From contig JAKUTK010000029.1 of assembly GCA_022448005.1 (NCBI GenBank), positions 1-58,537 on the forward strand: a DNA stretch of 58,537 nucleotides, written 5' to 3'. The position numbers and the translations under genes were made by a program. Shown here piece after piece: positions 24,634 to 37,070 of the stretch. Origin of the DNA: Pseudomonas sp. GTDB taxonomy: Bacteria; Pseudomonadota; Gammaproteobacteria; Pseudomonadales; Pseudomonadaceae. The stretch's first letter is position 1. Each line of letters begins with the position of its first letter. The notes below the pieces were generated by a model. That model was not told where the DNA came from. It saw only the letters and a program-made list of their open reading frames with translations, and ran no database searches.

Positions 24634-25728
24634 ATGTTGCAGAGATTCAAAGGCGAGACCTACCTCATCGTCGCGCTGCTGGTAGCAGTGCTGGCGTACG
24701 TGTTTGAAGAGAGCCTTCTGCACGGTGGCCGTACAGTTGCGATGATCAGCACGGCGGTGCTTGTGCTGGTCATCGTGTTGGCCTCGGTACGCGTCGCTCA
24801 CCATGCCGAAGTGCTTGCCGAAAAGGTCGGTGACCCCTACGGAACCATGATTCTCACGCTTTCGGCCGTGCTGGTGGAGGTCGTCATCCTCGGCATCATG
24901 ATGTCGCACGAGCCTTCACCGACCCTGGTGCGTGACACCATCTACGCAGCGGTAATGCTCGACCTCAATGGCATTCTCGGGCTGGCTGCGCTGATGGGCG
25001 GGCTGCGGCATGGCGAGCAACCCTACAACGACGATTCCGCGCGGACCTACAGCGTGATGATCCTCACCGCGATGGGCGTCTCGATGGTCGTTCCTGAGTT
25101 CATTCCGCAGGAAGACTGGCGTCTGTACTCGGCCTTTACCATTGGCGCGATGCTGCTGCTGTACGGCGTGTTTCTGCGGATGCAGGTTGGCGCGCACAGT
25201 TACTTCTTCAGCTATAGCTACCCGGACAAGAAGCGTCGCCGCAACGAGCACTCGGCAACTACCCAGGCGTCAGGCAGTGCCGGGCCATCGATCGCCATGC
25301 TCTGTGTCGGCGTGGTGATCATTGGCGCGCTGGCCGAGGTGATGTCGCAGACGATGAAGGTGAGCCTGGTCGGAACCGGTGCACCGCCTATGCTGGCAGC
25401 CCTGTTGGTGGCAGCTATCGCGGCCGCGCCGGAAATTCTGACCGCCTTGCGCGCCGCGTTGGCCAACCGTATGCAGGCAGTGGTCAACATTGCGCTTGGC
25501 GCCTCGCTGTCCACGGTGATCCTGACGGTCCCAATCATGGAGGCCATGGCGCTGTATAGTGGCCAGCCATTTCAGATGGCGATGACGCCGGTGCAGACAA
25601 CCATGGTGTTGATCACCATCATCGTCGCGGCTATCAACCTGAACGACGGCGAAACCAACGCGATCGAGGGCATGACCCACTTCGTGCTGTTCGCTACCTT
25701 CATCATGCTTTCGCTGATCGGGCTGTGA
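24634..25728 (+). CDS. chaA: ChaA-type Ca2+/H+ (Na+/H+) antiporter
   Basis: The 364-residue membrane protein has two homologous exchanger repeats. The first contains LTLSAVLVEVVILGIMM and MLDLNGILGLAALMGG, the second AAIAAAPEILTALRAAL and NIALGASLSTVILTVPI; each carries the conserved acidic residue of the CaCA family. It expels Ca2+ or Na+/K+ in exchange for protons. I chose ATG 24634, preceded by AGAGGA; the frame is open to 24475 without a good start. The next gene starts 26 bp downstream, so they may be cotranscribed. Confidence 0.9.
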   Translation: MLQRFKGETYLIVALLVAVLAYVFEESLLHGGRTVAMISTAVLVLVIVLASVRVAHHAEVLAEKVGDPYGTMILTLSAVLVEVVILGIMMSHEPSPTLVRDTIYAAVMLDLNGILGLAALMGGLRHGEQPYNDDSARTYSVMILTAMGVSMVVPEFIPQEDWRLYSAFTIGAMLLLYGVFLRMQVGAHSYFFSYSYPDKKRRRNEHSATTQASGSAGPSIAMLCVGVVIIGALAEVMSQTMKVSLVGTGAPPMLAALLVAAIAAAPEILTALRAALANRMQAVVNIALGASLSTVILTVPIMEAMALYSGQPFQMAMTPVQTTMVLITIIVAAINLNDGETNAIEGMTHFVLFATFIMLSLIGL

Positions 25729-25753
25729 CTCCGCTCAGCAGGATGGAACCTCA

Positions 25754-26278
25754 ATGACGTTGCGCATCTATCTCGCTGGCCCCGCTGTATTTCGGCCTGA
25801 TGCCATTGAGCATGGTGAGCGGCTCAAGGCCTTGTGTGCCGAGTTCGGCTTCATCGGCCTGTATCCGCTGGATAAGCAGGTGCCGAACGAGATCGAGTTG
25901 CCGCGTGAGCAGGCGGCCTGGATCTACCGGGCCAATCTGGAATTACTCGGTCAGGCCGATGCGGTGCTTGCCGATCTGAACTTCTTTCGCGGTGGTGAGC
26001 CGGACAGCGGCACCAGTTTCGAAGTCGGTTATGCCGCAGCTCAGGGCAAGCCGATCTATGGCTATCTGGACGGGGAGGGCAGCTATGCCGAGCGTCTGCA
26101 GCGCCAGCATCCACAGCTTTGTGGCGTGTCCGGTCTCGATTGCGATGGGCTGCAACTGGAAGCGTTCGACCTGCCCGTGAACTTGATGCTGGCTGTGCCC
26201 GCTACGCTGATTTGCGGTGGGCCGCGTGAGGCTCTGCAATGCATGGCCAAGGCGCTGCGCCCAGCGCCGCATGCCTAG
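25754..26278 (+). CDS. Nucleoside 2-deoxyribosyltransferase homologue
   Basis: The 174-residue protein has the N-terminal RIYLAGPAVFRPDA motif of the nucleoside 2-deoxyribosyltransferase / DNPH1 fold and the segment DSGTSFEVGYAAAQGKPIYGY, whose Glu is the catalytic nucleophile in the family. Members transfer or hydrolyse the deoxyribose of 2'-deoxynucleosides or nucleotides in the cytoplasm. It lies 26 bp after chaA and converges on an 8-oxoguanine deaminase gene, so salvage or clearance of modified nucleobases is a reasonable but unproven role. A terminator follows. Confidence 0.85.
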   Translation: MTLRIYLAGPAVFRPDAIEHGERLKALCAEFGFIGLYPLDKQVPNEIELPREQAAWIYRANLELLGQADAVLADLNFFRGGEPDSGTSFEVGYAAAQGKPIYGYLDGEGSYAERLQRQHPQLCGVSGLDCDGLQLEAFDLPVNLMLAVPATLICGGPREALQCMAKALRPAPHA

Positions 26279-26287
26279 TCGCTCCTG

Positions 26288-26327
26288 AGCAAACTGGCCG
26301 TCGGCCCTGGCGCGGCAGTTTGCTTTT
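26288..26327 (+). terminator. Terminator after the deoxyribosyltransferase gene
   Basis: AGCAAACTG (26288-26296) and CAGTTTGCT (26316-26324) form a perfect 9-bp outer stem, with a GC-rich inner part that can extend it, followed by TTT. It lies 10 bp after the stop codon. Confidence 0.75.
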
Positions 26328-26394
26328 GACGGGCGTGTTTGCGCTCAAGATTGGCGAATCGAAGAACTGAGAAGCTGACTGCTCAGTCCTGACG

Positions 26395-26418
26395 CCGGCG
26401 AGCGTCGCTGCTCGCCGG
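26395..26418 (-). terminator. Hairpin downstream of the 8-oxoguanine deaminase gene
   Basis: CCGGCGAGC and GCTCGCCGG pair around a 6-bp loop, 45 bp beyond the minus-strand stop. There is no T run, so intrinsic termination would be weak. Confidence 0.35.
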
Positions 26419-26462
26419 TCATACGACTCGCCAGTCTTTTGAGCGAAACCTCAGCGTTGGGA

Positions 26463-27818
26463 CTAGCCCGCGATCAGTTCGCGTGCCGCCTGGCTGTGGT
26501 TGGCGATCAGGCCGGCCACGTCGAGGCCTTCGATCTGGCCGTCGACCACCCGCCACTTGCCACCCACCATTACCCGGTCGGCCCGGTCAGCGCCGCACAG
26601 CAGCAGCGCGGAGATCGGGTCGTGGCTACCGGAGAAACGCAGCTCGTCGAGCTTGAACAGGGCCAGATCGGCCTGCTTGCCCACCGCCAATTCACCCACA
26701 TCGTGACGACCCAGCAGCCGTGCCGAACCGCGCGTGGCCCAACCTAGGGCCCGCTCTGGCGTGATCTCTTCTGCACCGTAGCGCAGACGCTGGATGTATA
26801 GCGCCTGCCTGGCTTCTAGAATCATGTTGGAGGCGTCGTTGGAGGCCGAACCATCCACGCCAAGACCGATTGGCGCGCCTGCCGCTTCCAACGCCACGGT
26901 TGGGCAAATGCCGGAAGCCAGCCGCATGTTGGAGCATGGGCAATGGCAAATGCCGGTACCGGCCGCGCCGAGGCGGGCAATTTCGTCCTCGTTGAAGTGA
27001 ATGCCATGCGCCAACCAGGTGCGATTGGACAGCCAGCCGACGCTGTCCAGGTAGTCCACGGTGCGCAGGCCAAAGCGCTGCAGGCAGAACTCTTCTTCGT
27101 CCAGGGTTTCGGCCAGGTGCGTGTGCAGGCGCACGTCGTGGTGTTCAGCCAGAGCGGCGCTGGCGCGCATGATTTCCGGTGTGACCGAAAAAGGCGAGCA
27201 GGGCGCAAGGCCGATCTGGATCTGCGCGCCGGCGCCGCGCTCGTGATAGCGGCCGATCAACCGTTCGCTGTCCTCAAGGATTGCTTCGGCCGACTGCACG
27301 GTGTGTTGCGGCGGCAGCCCGCCATCGGCTTCACCCAGGCTCATGGAGCCGCGGGTCAGCATGGCGCGCATGCCCAGCTCTCGAACGACGTCGATCTGGA
27401 CGTCAATGGCGTTTTCCAAGCCATCTGGGAACAGGTAATGATGATCTGCGGCAGTGGTGCAGCCGGACAGCAGCAGCTCGGCCAGCGCGACCTTGCTGGC
27501 GAGCGCCAGCCGATCCGGCGTTAGGCGTGCCCAGACCGGATAGAGCGTCTTCAGCCAGGGGAACAGGGGCTGATTGACCACCGGGCCCCAAGCTCGCGTG
27601 AGGGTCTGATAGAAGTGGTGGTGCGTGTTGATCAGCCCTGGCAGCACGACGTGCTCACGGGCATCGAAGGTGCTGTCGACAGGCGTCGATGGCGATTGCC
27701 CAGCGTCGAGCATTTCGACAATCACGCCTCTCTCGATTACCAGCCCGCCTGGGGCTTTCTGATCGTTGGCGGTGTAGAGGGCGAGCGGGTTCTTGATCCA
27801 GATACGGCTGGCAGTCAT
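26463..27818 (-). CDS. 8-oxoguanine deaminase (amidohydrolase)
   Basis: The 451-residue protein is a subtype III amidohydrolase with metal residues in LPGLINTHHHFYQTL (His66, His68), HTHLAETLDEEEFCLQRFG, WLAHGIHF and GLGVDGSASND. This set, in particular the ETLDEEEF helix and CHCPCSNMRLASG, matches the pseudomonad 8-oxoguanine deaminases (P. aeruginosa PA0142 type) and related triazine hydrolases. It would convert 8-oxoguanine to urate, feeding PuuD. It stands alone on the minus strand and has no recognised operator upstream. Cytosine or isoguanine deaminase activity is the main alternative. Confidence 0.85.
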   Translation of the reverse strand: MTASRIWIKNPLALYTANDQKAPGGLVIERGVIVEMLDAGQSPSTPVDSTFDAREHVVLPGLINTHHHFYQTLTRAWGPVVNQPLFPWLKTLYPVWARLTPDRLALASKVALAELLLSGCTTAADHHYLFPDGLENAIDVQIDVVRELGMRAMLTRGSMSLGEADGGLPPQHTVQSAEAILEDSERLIGRYHERGAGAQIQIGLAPCSPFSVTPEIMRASAALAEHHDVRLHTHLAETLDEEEFCLQRFGLRTVDYLDSVGWLSNRTWLAHGIHFNEDEIARLGAAGTGICHCPCSNMRLASGICPTVALEAAGAPIGLGVDGSASNDASNMILEARQALYIQRLRYGAEEITPERALGWATRGSARLLGRHDVGELAVGKQADLALFKLDELRFSGSHDPISALLLCGADRADRVMVGGKWRVVDGQIEGLDVAGLIANHSQAARELIAG

Positions 27819-27982
27819 GGCCGGCTTCTCCTGAGTTGAGTTCAGAAATGAGCCAGCTCAGTTATGCCCTGTCTGCTGATCCAGGGGCCTCGTCGGGACG
27901 CCCAGATGGGTGTCGGGAAAGACGAGACGCAGAGCACGATAAAGGCCCGGCCCTCGCTTGTCATCCCCTGCGTGCGCGCATG

Positions 27983-28004
27983 AAAAAACCGGGCATTTGC
28001 CCGG
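27983..28004 (-). terminator. Terminator of the bra operon
   Basis: CCGGGC and GCCCGG pair around ATTT (27989-28004), followed on the minus strand by six T residues. It lies 20 bp after the braG stop. Confidence 0.85.
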
Positions 28005-28023
28005 CTCCTTCGTTTGCCTCGAT

Positions 28024-28725
28024 TCAGCCGCCCAGGTAGGCGTCGCGAACCTTGGGGTTGACCAGCAACTCTTCACCGCTTCCCTGCATGACGATGTGGC
28101 CGTTCTCCAGCACATAAGCCCGGTCGGCCAGCTTCAGCGCCTGGTTGGCGTTCTGCTCGACCAGGAAGATGGTCACGCCATCTTTGCGCAGCTGTTCGAT
28201 GATGTCGAAGATCTGCTGAATGATGATTGGCGCCAGTCCCAGCGATGGCTCGTCGAGCAGCAACAGCTTGGGTTTGCTCATCAATGCGCGGGCAATGGCG
28301 AGCATCTGTTGCTCACCGCCGGACATGGTGCCGCCACGCTGCTGGAAACGCTCCTTGAGTCGTGGGAACAGCAACAGCACCTTGTCCAGTTGCTCCTGGA
28401 AGTCCGCCTTGTTGGTGAAGAACCCACCCATGGCCAAGTTTTCCTCGACCGTCAGCCGAGCAAAGATGCGCCGCCCTTCGGGTACCACGGCAATGTCCTT
28501 GCGCATGATGTCGAAGGTTTGCTTGCCGACCAGCTCCTCGCCCTCGAAGCGGATGCTGCCTTCGGACGCCATGGGCGTGCCGCAGAGCGTCATCAGCAGG
28601 GTCGACTTGCCGGCGCCGTTGGCGCCGATCAGGGTGACGATCTCGCCCTTGCGGACTTCGACGTTGACGTTATGCAGCGCCTGGATCTTGCCGTAAAAGG
28701 TCGAGACGTTTTCAAAATACAGCAT
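28024..28725 (-). CDS. braG: Branched-chain amino-acid ABC transporter ATPase
   Basis: The 233-residue LivF/BraG-type ATPase has Walker A GANGAGKSTLL (near residue 34), the signature MSGGEQQMLAIARALM and Walker B LLLLDEPSLGLAP. It couples ATP hydrolysis to uptake of leucine, isoleucine and valine through BraD/BraE. It is the last gene of the operon, starting two bases after braF ends, and is followed by a terminator. Confidence 0.94.
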   Translation of the reverse strand: MLYFENVSTFYGKIQALHNVNVEVRKGEIVTLIGANGAGKSTLLMTLCGTPMASEGSIRFEGEELVGKQTFDIMRKDIAVVPEGRRIFARLTVEENLAMGGFFTNKADFQEQLDKVLLLFPRLKERFQQRGGTMSGGEQQMLAIARALMSKPKLLLLDEPSLGLAPIIIQQIFDIIEQLRKDGVTIFLVEQNANQALKLADRAYVLENGHIVMQGSGEELLVNPKVRDAYLGG

Positions 28726-28727
28726 GG

Positions 28728-29495
28728 TTACGCCTCTCCCAGATAGGCTTTGATCACGTCCGGATTGTCACGAATCTGCTCCGGCGTGCCGTCCGCCAGC
28801 GGACAGCCCTGGTTGATTACCACGATATGGTCGGAGATGCTCATGACCAGCTTCATGTCGTGCTCAATGAGCAGAACCGTCACGTTGTGCTGGTCACGCA
28901 GCATGCCGATCAGCGCTTTCAGGTCTTCGGTTTCCTTCGGGTTCAGGCCGGCGGCCGGTTCGTCGAGCATGAGGATGCGAGGACGCGTCATCATGCAGCG
29001 CGCGATTTCCAGACGGCGCTGCTGGCCGTAGGCAAGGGTGCCGGCCGGGCGGTTAGCAATGTCGGTCAGGTTGACCTGATCGAGCCAGTGCGCGGCGAAA
29101 TCCATTGCCTGGCGCTCGCTCTTGCGAAACGCCTTGGTCTTCAACAGGCCGGACAGAAAGCCCGTGTTCAGGTGCCGGTGTTGGGCGACCAACAAGTTTT
29201 CGATGGCGGTCATGTCCTTGAACAGGCGAACGTTCTGGAATGTCCGCACCACGCCCTTCCGGGCAATCTTGTGGCCGGGCAGGCCCTGGATCGCTTCGCC
29301 GTCGAGCAGGATCTTGCCGTCGGTGGGTTGGTAGAAGCCGGTCAGGCAGTTGAATACCGTGGTCTTGCCGGCACCGTTGGGGCCGATCATCGAGACCACT
29401 TGTTTGTCATGTACGGTCAGGCCTACCCCGTTGACGGCCAGAAGGCCGCCGAAGCGCATGGTCAGGCCGCTTACTTCGAGAATCGGGCGGCTCAT
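28728..29495 (-). CDS. braF: Branched-chain amino-acid ABC transporter ATPase
   Basis: The 255-residue LivG/BraF-type ATPase has Walker [13 protein letters not shown] (near residue 38), the LivG-specific insertion [15 protein letters not shown], the signature [16 protein letters not shown] and Walker [14 protein letters not shown]. It pairs with BraG in the transporter. Its ATG overlaps the braE stop (ATGA), indicating translational coupling. Confidence 0.94.
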   Translation of the reverse strand: MSRPILEVSGLTMRFGGLLAVNGVGLTVHDKQVVSMIGPNGAGKTTVFNCLTGFYQPTDGKILLDGEAIQGLPGHKIARKGVVRTFQNVRLFKDMTAIENLLVAQHRHLNTGFLSGLLKTKAFRKSERQAMDFAAHWLDQVNLTDIANRPAGTLAYGQQRRLEIARCMMTRPRILMLDEPAAGLNPKETEDLKALIGMLRDQHNVTVLLIEHDMKLVMSISDHIVVINQGCPLADGTPEQIRDNPDVIKAYLGEA

Positions 29496-30744
29496 CGCTT
29501 CAGCTCCATGTGGGGGCGTTGCATGGGCAGCAGCCCCTGCGGACGCCAGATCATCATCAGCACCATCAAGGCGCCGAACATCAGCATGCGGTACTCGCTG
29601 AACTCACGCATTAGTTCAGGCAGCAGGATCATCACGATGGCGGCGAGTATTACCCCCAGCTGAGAACCCATGCCGCCCAGAACGACGATGGCGAGGATGA
29701 TGGCCGATTCGATGAAGGTGAACGACTCCGGTGACACCAGTCCCTGGCGCGCCGCGAAGAAGCTGCCGGCGAAGCCCGCGAACGTCGCACCGAGGGTGAA
29801 CGCGGAAAGCTTGATCACGGTGGGGTTCATGCCCAGCGCACGGCAGGCGATCTCATCTTCACGCAAGGCTTCCCAGGCGCGGCCGATAGGCATGCGCAGC
29901 AGGCGGTTGATGACAAACAGTGTCAGCAGCACCAGCAGCACGGCAATCAGATATAGGAAGATCACCTTGTTGATCGACTGATATTCAAAGCCGAAGAACT
30001 CGTGGAACGTCTGCATGCCCTCGGCCGCACGACGGTCGAACGAGAGGCCGAACAGTGTTGGTTTATCGATGCCGCTGATGCCATTCGGTCCGCCGGTAAG
30101 ATCGGTCATGTTTCGCAGCAACAGACGGATGATCTCACCGAAGCCGAGGGTCACGATGGCCAGATAATCCCCTCGCAGACGCAGCACCGGGAAGCCCAGC
30201 AGGAAACCGAACAACGCGGCCATGGCTCCAGCAATCGGCAGCGCGACCCAGAACCCGATCCCGTAGTAATGCGAGAGGAGGGCATAGGTATAAGCGCCAA
30301 CGGCATAGAACCCGACGTAACCAAGATCCAGCAAGCCGGCCAGGCCAACCACGATGTTCAGGCCGAGGCCGAGCATCACGTAGATCAGGATCAGCGTGGC
30401 GATATCCACCGCGCCGCGTGAACCGAAGAACGGCCACACCAGTGCCAGCAGAATCAGGCCGATGATGATGTAGCGCTGGGTCGACGGCAGGGTCAGAAAG
30501 TTGCCTGCACCGGCCGGTATGCTCGGCAGGTTGGGGGTCGCCGCCCAGCCGGCCGCCGCGTGGTGACGGAACAGCTGCCAGAAGAACATGGCCACGGCGC
30601 AGGCCGCGATGATCCAGAACGTCGTCGCGTCGCTGCCATGAACTTCGAGGCGAATGCCGACGGTGGTGAGTTTCAGGCCGAACACCGGTACCGCTACAGC
30701 GAATACCAGCAGCGCGCTGAAAAAGGCGGTGCGCAAATTGCGAG

Positions 30745-30748
<4 letters not shown>
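29492..30748 (-). CDS. braE: Branched-chain amino-acid ABC transporter permease
   Basis: The 418-residue LivM/BraE permease has an extra N-terminal region with three membrane segments, then the conserved core. Motifs include [44 protein letters not shown] and the cytoplasmic loop [18 protein letters not shown] that contacts the ATPase. The start overlaps the braD stop in an ATGA junction and the end overlaps braF the same way. Confidence 0.94.
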
Positions 30749-31668
<920 letters not shown>

Positions 31669-31876
31669 TACGTTCTCCTGAACACCCGCAGCCGTGCTTG
31701 CCGCCAATGCGGACCTGCTTCGAAAACGCTGCAGGGAGAATGCAGCGCCGTGGACTCGGTGCGGATCACGCACCTACCTGTCGAGGCGGGCCAGTTCTAC
31801 AGGCCACTCGCTTGGTTGAAAGTGTTGCTGGGCGTCCCGTGCTTGTGGCCGGGTTGGCTCCGATCAGCTAAAACAA

Positions 31877-31900
31877 AGCCCACGGCGGATGCCGTGGGCT
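31877..31900 (-). terminator. Terminator-like hairpin between braC and braD
   Basis: A 10-bp stem (AGCCCACGGC with GCCGTGGGCT) and GGAT loop lies 22 bp after braC. On the minus strand it runs into TTTGTTTT. Partial termination here would give more binding protein than permease, as is common for such operons. Confidence 0.75.
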
Positions 31901-31921
31901 CTGGGTCGGTTGGTTATAGGT

Positions 31922-33040
31922 TCACTTGGCTTCGGTCTTGGTGCCGTCCTGGTGCCATTCGTAAACCACGAAGTTGAAGTCTTTCAGGTCGCCCTTCTCG
32001 TCGAACGAGAGGTTGCCGGTCGGAGTGTCGAAGGTGTTGCTGCGCAGGGCTTCGGCCACCTTGGCGGTGTCGGTGCTGCCGGCTTTCTCGATACCCTCGG
32101 CAATGACTTGAACAGCGGCGTAGGCCGGGAACACGAACGGGCCGCTCGGGTCCTGCTTCTTCGCCTTGAATGCGTCGACCAGCTTCTGGTTGCGCGGATC
32201 CTGATCGAACGACTTCGGCAGGGTGACCAGCAGGCCTTCGGAAGCCGGGCCGGCAATGGCGGAGATTTCCTTGTTGCCTACGCCTTCAGGGCCCATGAAG
32301 CGGACATTCAGGCCCTTTTCCTTCGCTTGACGCAGCAGCAGGCCCAGCTCTGGGTGATAGCCGCCGTAGTAGACGAAGTCGACATTCTCCTGCTTGAGCT
32401 TGGAAATCATCGAGGAGAAGTCCTTGTCGCCAGCGTTGATGCCCTCGAACAGGCCAACCTTGACGCCTTTCTTCTCCAGGGTTTCCTTGACCGCGGTTGC
32501 GATCCCTTCGCCGTACTGCTGCTTGTCATGGATGACAGCTACGTTCTTCGGCTTGATGTTATCGGCGATGAAGTTACCCGCGGTCGGGCCCTGCAGGCTG
32601 TCCAAACCGATGGTGCGGAAAACCAGCTCGTAGCCACGAGAGGTGATGTCCGGGCTGGTCGACGCTGCGGTAATCATCAGGATGCCTTCGTCTTCGTAAA
32701 TGTCGGACGCCGGCTGGGTGGAGCTGGAGCAGAGGTGACCTACGACGAAGCTGACCTCATCGTTAACGATCTTGTTGGCAACCGCTACGGCCTGCTTGGG
32801 GTCGCAGGCGTCGTCATAAACGATCCCTTCGAGCTGCTGACCGTTGACGCCCCCTTCCTTGTTGATTTGTTCGATGGCCATCTGGGCACCGATGAACTGC
32901 ATGTCCCCGTACTGCGCGACAGCCCCGGTAACCGGACCGGCCAGGCCGATCTTGATGTTGTCGGCGGCCAGCGTGTAGCTCGCTGCACCCGTCAAAGCGA
33001 TAGCCATGAATAGTTTCGAAAGACGCTGCTTGGTCTTCAT
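31922..33040 (-). CDS. braC: Branched-chain amino-acid periplasmic binding protein
   Basis: The 372-residue protein has a signal peptide (MKTKQRLSKLFMAIALTGAA, cleavage after YTLA). The mature LivJ/BraC-type binding protein has IKIGLAGPVTGAVAQYGD at the N-terminus, YDDACDPKQAVAVANKIV, VVGHLCSSSTQPAS with the ligand-binding serines and threonine, and ITAASTSPDITSRGY. It delivers branched-chain amino acids, and in pseudomonads also Ala/Thr, to BraDE. First gene of the operon; the 201-bp upstream region is shared with a divergent gene and contains a CGGTAC-N7-GTACCG dyad. Confidence 0.95.
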   Translation of the reverse strand: MKTKQRLSKLFMAIALTGAASYTLAADNIKIGLAGPVTGAVAQYGDMQFIGAQMAIEQINKEGGVNGQQLEGIVYDDACDPKQAVAVANKIVNDEVSFVVGHLCSSSTQPASDIYEDEGILMITAASTSPDITSRGYELVFRTIGLDSLQGPTAGNFIADNIKPKNVAVIHDKQQYGEGIATAVKETLEKKGVKVGLFEGINAGDKDFSSMISKLKQENVDFVYYGGYHPELGLLLRQAKEKGLNVRFMGPEGVGNKEISAIAGPASEGLLVTLPKSFDQDPRNQKLVDAFKAKKQDPSGPFVFPAYAAVQVIAEGIEKAGSTDTAKVAEALRSNTFDTPTGNLSFDEKGDLKDFNFVVYEWHQDGTKTEAK

Positions 33041-33113
33041 ATGTGCTCCACTTGCATCATTATTGTTTGGATCCTGCGGGCTGCAGTGTCGTTAAGGGCT
33101 CAACGTCCCCAAA

Positions 33114-33132
33114 CGGTACGGCAACTGTACCG
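33114..33132. promoter_or_regulatory. Dyad CGGTAC-N7-GTACCG in the braC divergent region
   Basis: Two perfect 6-bp arms separated by 7 bp lie 74 bp upstream of braC and 110 bp upstream of the DUF2288-type gene. The position suits an operator, but I do not recognise the motif. Confidence 0.35.
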
Positions 33133-33241
33133 GCACAGTGTAGAAGCGTCAGCACCTGTTTGCACAGTCAGGATTTCCATCCGGTTGATGAGATTCACCC
33201 GAGCGCTATCATTGCGCCCTTTAAGGGAACGGGCGGGTCTC

Positions 33242-35552
<2,311 letters not shown>

Positions 35553-35569
<17 letters not shown>

Positions 35570-35828
35570 GGCCTTGCGCGAAGCGACCCGGCGGGCGGTT
35601 GAGCGCGCCGAGCAGGCCGAGCGGGATCCGGAACCGTCCCTGGCACGACGCCTGGCTCAGATAGGCGTGCTGGGTTGGGCCATCGTGCTTCCGCTGTTGT
35701 TGGGGCTGTTCATCGGTCGCTGGGTCGACCGCCTGTTGGGCACTGGCGTGACCTTTGCTGCAGCGCTGCTCTGCTTGGGTGCAGCGCTTGGTCTATGGTC
35801 CGCCTGGCGCTGGATGCACCGCCAATGA
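35553..35828 (+). CDS. atpQ: N-ATPase accessory protein AtpQ
   Basis: A 91-residue protein with a charged N-terminal helix (about 30 residues) followed by two membrane segments joined by GRWVDRLLGTG. This is the AtpQ/AtpI-like assembly factor of N-ATPases, probably helping c-ring assembly. GGAGGG precedes the ATG at 35553. It overlaps atpC by 17 bp and atpR by 4 bp (ATGA). Confidence 0.83.
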
Positions 35829-36112
35829 CCGGCTTGCCGCTTTTCACAGTGCTCTGGCACATCGGCTGTGGTCTGCTGGCCGGCGCCTTGGCCGGAGCTG
35901 TGCACTTCCGCCTGCTGGAGCTGAACGTGCGCCTGTTTCTTTCGGGACGCGCCGGAGTGGCGCTGCTGCTGCAGCTGACGCGCCTGGCCGCCACGGTGGC
36001 AGTGCTGGTCGTTCTGGCGCGCCTCGGCGCATGGGCGGTGGTCGCCGGTGGCGTCGGAGTGGTGCTGGCCCGGCAGCGGGCACTGCATCAGTCTTGGAGT
36101 AAGAGTCGATGA
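35825..36112 (+). CDS. atpR: N-ATPase accessory membrane protein AtpR
   Basis: A 95-residue protein with three hydrophobic segments; polar residues within the membrane (HIGCGLLAGALAGAVHFRLLELNVRLF) are typical of AtpR, a small subunit found only in N-ATPase operons. Its biochemical role is not established; proposals involve c-ring assembly or cation-related function. It overlaps atpQ and atpB by four bases each. Confidence 0.83.
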   Translation: MTGLPLFTVLWHIGCGLLAGALAGAVHFRLLELNVRLFLSGRAGVALLLQLTRLAATVAVLVVLARLGAWAVVAGGVGVVLARQRALHQSWSKSR

Positions 36113-36771
36113 GTCCATCATCCCCGCTGGAGAGTGCACTGCTGTTTGAGCTCGGGCCGATGCGGGTCAGCACGGCTGTGGCGGTGACCTGGCTGCTGAT
36201 GTTGGTGCTAGCCACCGGCAGCTGGCTGCTGACCAGGCGCCTGTCTCTTCGCCCCACTGCGATGCAGAGCCTGCTCGAGTTGCTGGTCGAGACCCTCGAC
36301 GGACAGATTCGCGACACCATGCAGAGCAGCCCGGAGCGATACCGGGCGCTGATCGGCAGCCTGTTCATCTTCATCCTTGCCGCCAACTGGTCATCGCTGA
36401 TACCCGGCGTCGACCCCCCCACCGCGGTGCTGGAGACGGACACAGCCCTGGCGCTGGTCGTGCTGGCAGCCAGCATTGGCTACGGTATCGCTGTCAAGGG
36501 CTTGGGCGGCTACCTGCGCACTTTTGCCGAGCCGAGCTGGGTAATGATTCCTCTGAATATCGTGGAGCAGCTGACACGTACTTTTTCGCTGATCGTGAGG
36601 CTGTTCGGCAACATCATGAGCGGCGTGTTCGTCATTGGCATCGCGTTGTCACTGGCCGGTCTGCTGGTGCCCATTCCGTTCATGGCATTGGACCTGCTTA
36701 CCGGCGCCATTCAGGCCTATATCTTCAGCGTCTTGGCAATGGTCTTCATTGGCGCCGCCGTTGCACGGTAG
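36109..36771 (+). CDS. atpB: N-type ATP synthase, subunit a
   Basis: The 220-residue Fo stator protein has five or six membrane helices. The essential Arg is in FSLIVRLFGNIMSG (Arg164) and the C-terminal conserved GAIQAYIFSVLAMVFI helix follows. It forms the ion half-channels facing the c-ring. The gene overlaps atpR by four bases (ATGA) and is followed by a 37-bp gap with a strong GGAGG before atpE. Confidence 0.93.
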   Translation: MSPSSPLESALLFELGPMRVSTAVAVTWLLMLVLATGSWLLTRRLSLRPTAMQSLLELLVETLDGQIRDTMQSSPERYRALIGSLFIFILAANWSSLIPGVDPPTAVLETDTALALVVLAASIGYGIAVKGLGGYLRTFAEPSWVMIPLNIVEQLTRTFSLIVRLFGNIMSGVFVIGIALSLAGLLVPIPFMALDLLTGAIQAYIFSVLAMVFIGAAVAR

Positions 36772-36808
36772 ATGCCCCGCTCAACTGCATTTTTATTGGA
36801 GGTGCACA

Positions 36809-37057
36809 TTGAACAACATGATCGAAATCGTCAGCATCATCGCCGCGGCCATCGCCGTTTCGTTCGGTGCGATCGGGCCGGCGCTGGCGGAAGGGCGTGC
36901 GGTGGCGGCGGCCATGGACGCCATCGCCCGTCAGCCAGAATCTGCCGGCACGCTGTCGAGAACGCTATTTGTCGGCTTGGCGATGATCGAAACCATGGCC
37001 ATCTATTGTCTGGTTATCGCGGTGCTGGTGCTGTTCGCCAACCCGTTCATTCAGTGA
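36809..37057 (+). CDS. atpE: N-type ATP synthase, c subunit
   Basis: An 82-residue helical hairpin. Helix 1 has FGAIGPALAEGRAV with Glu28, the loop has the usual ARQPE, and helix 2 has LAMIETMAIY with Glu61, Thr62 and Tyr66. Glu28 falls where sodium ATPases have Gln, so the ion site has two carboxylates, as is known for the N-type group. I chose the TTG at 36809 (GGAGG six bases upstream); the ATG at 36818 gives 79 residues but is 15 bases from GGAGG. Ion specificity (H+ or Na+) cannot be read off safely. Confidence 0.92.
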   Translation: MNNMIEIVSIIAAAIAVSFGAIGPALAEGRAVAAAMDAIARQPESAGTLSRTLFVGLAMIETMAIYCLVIAVLVLFANPFIQ

Positions 37058-37070
37058 GCGTGGCGATCCG

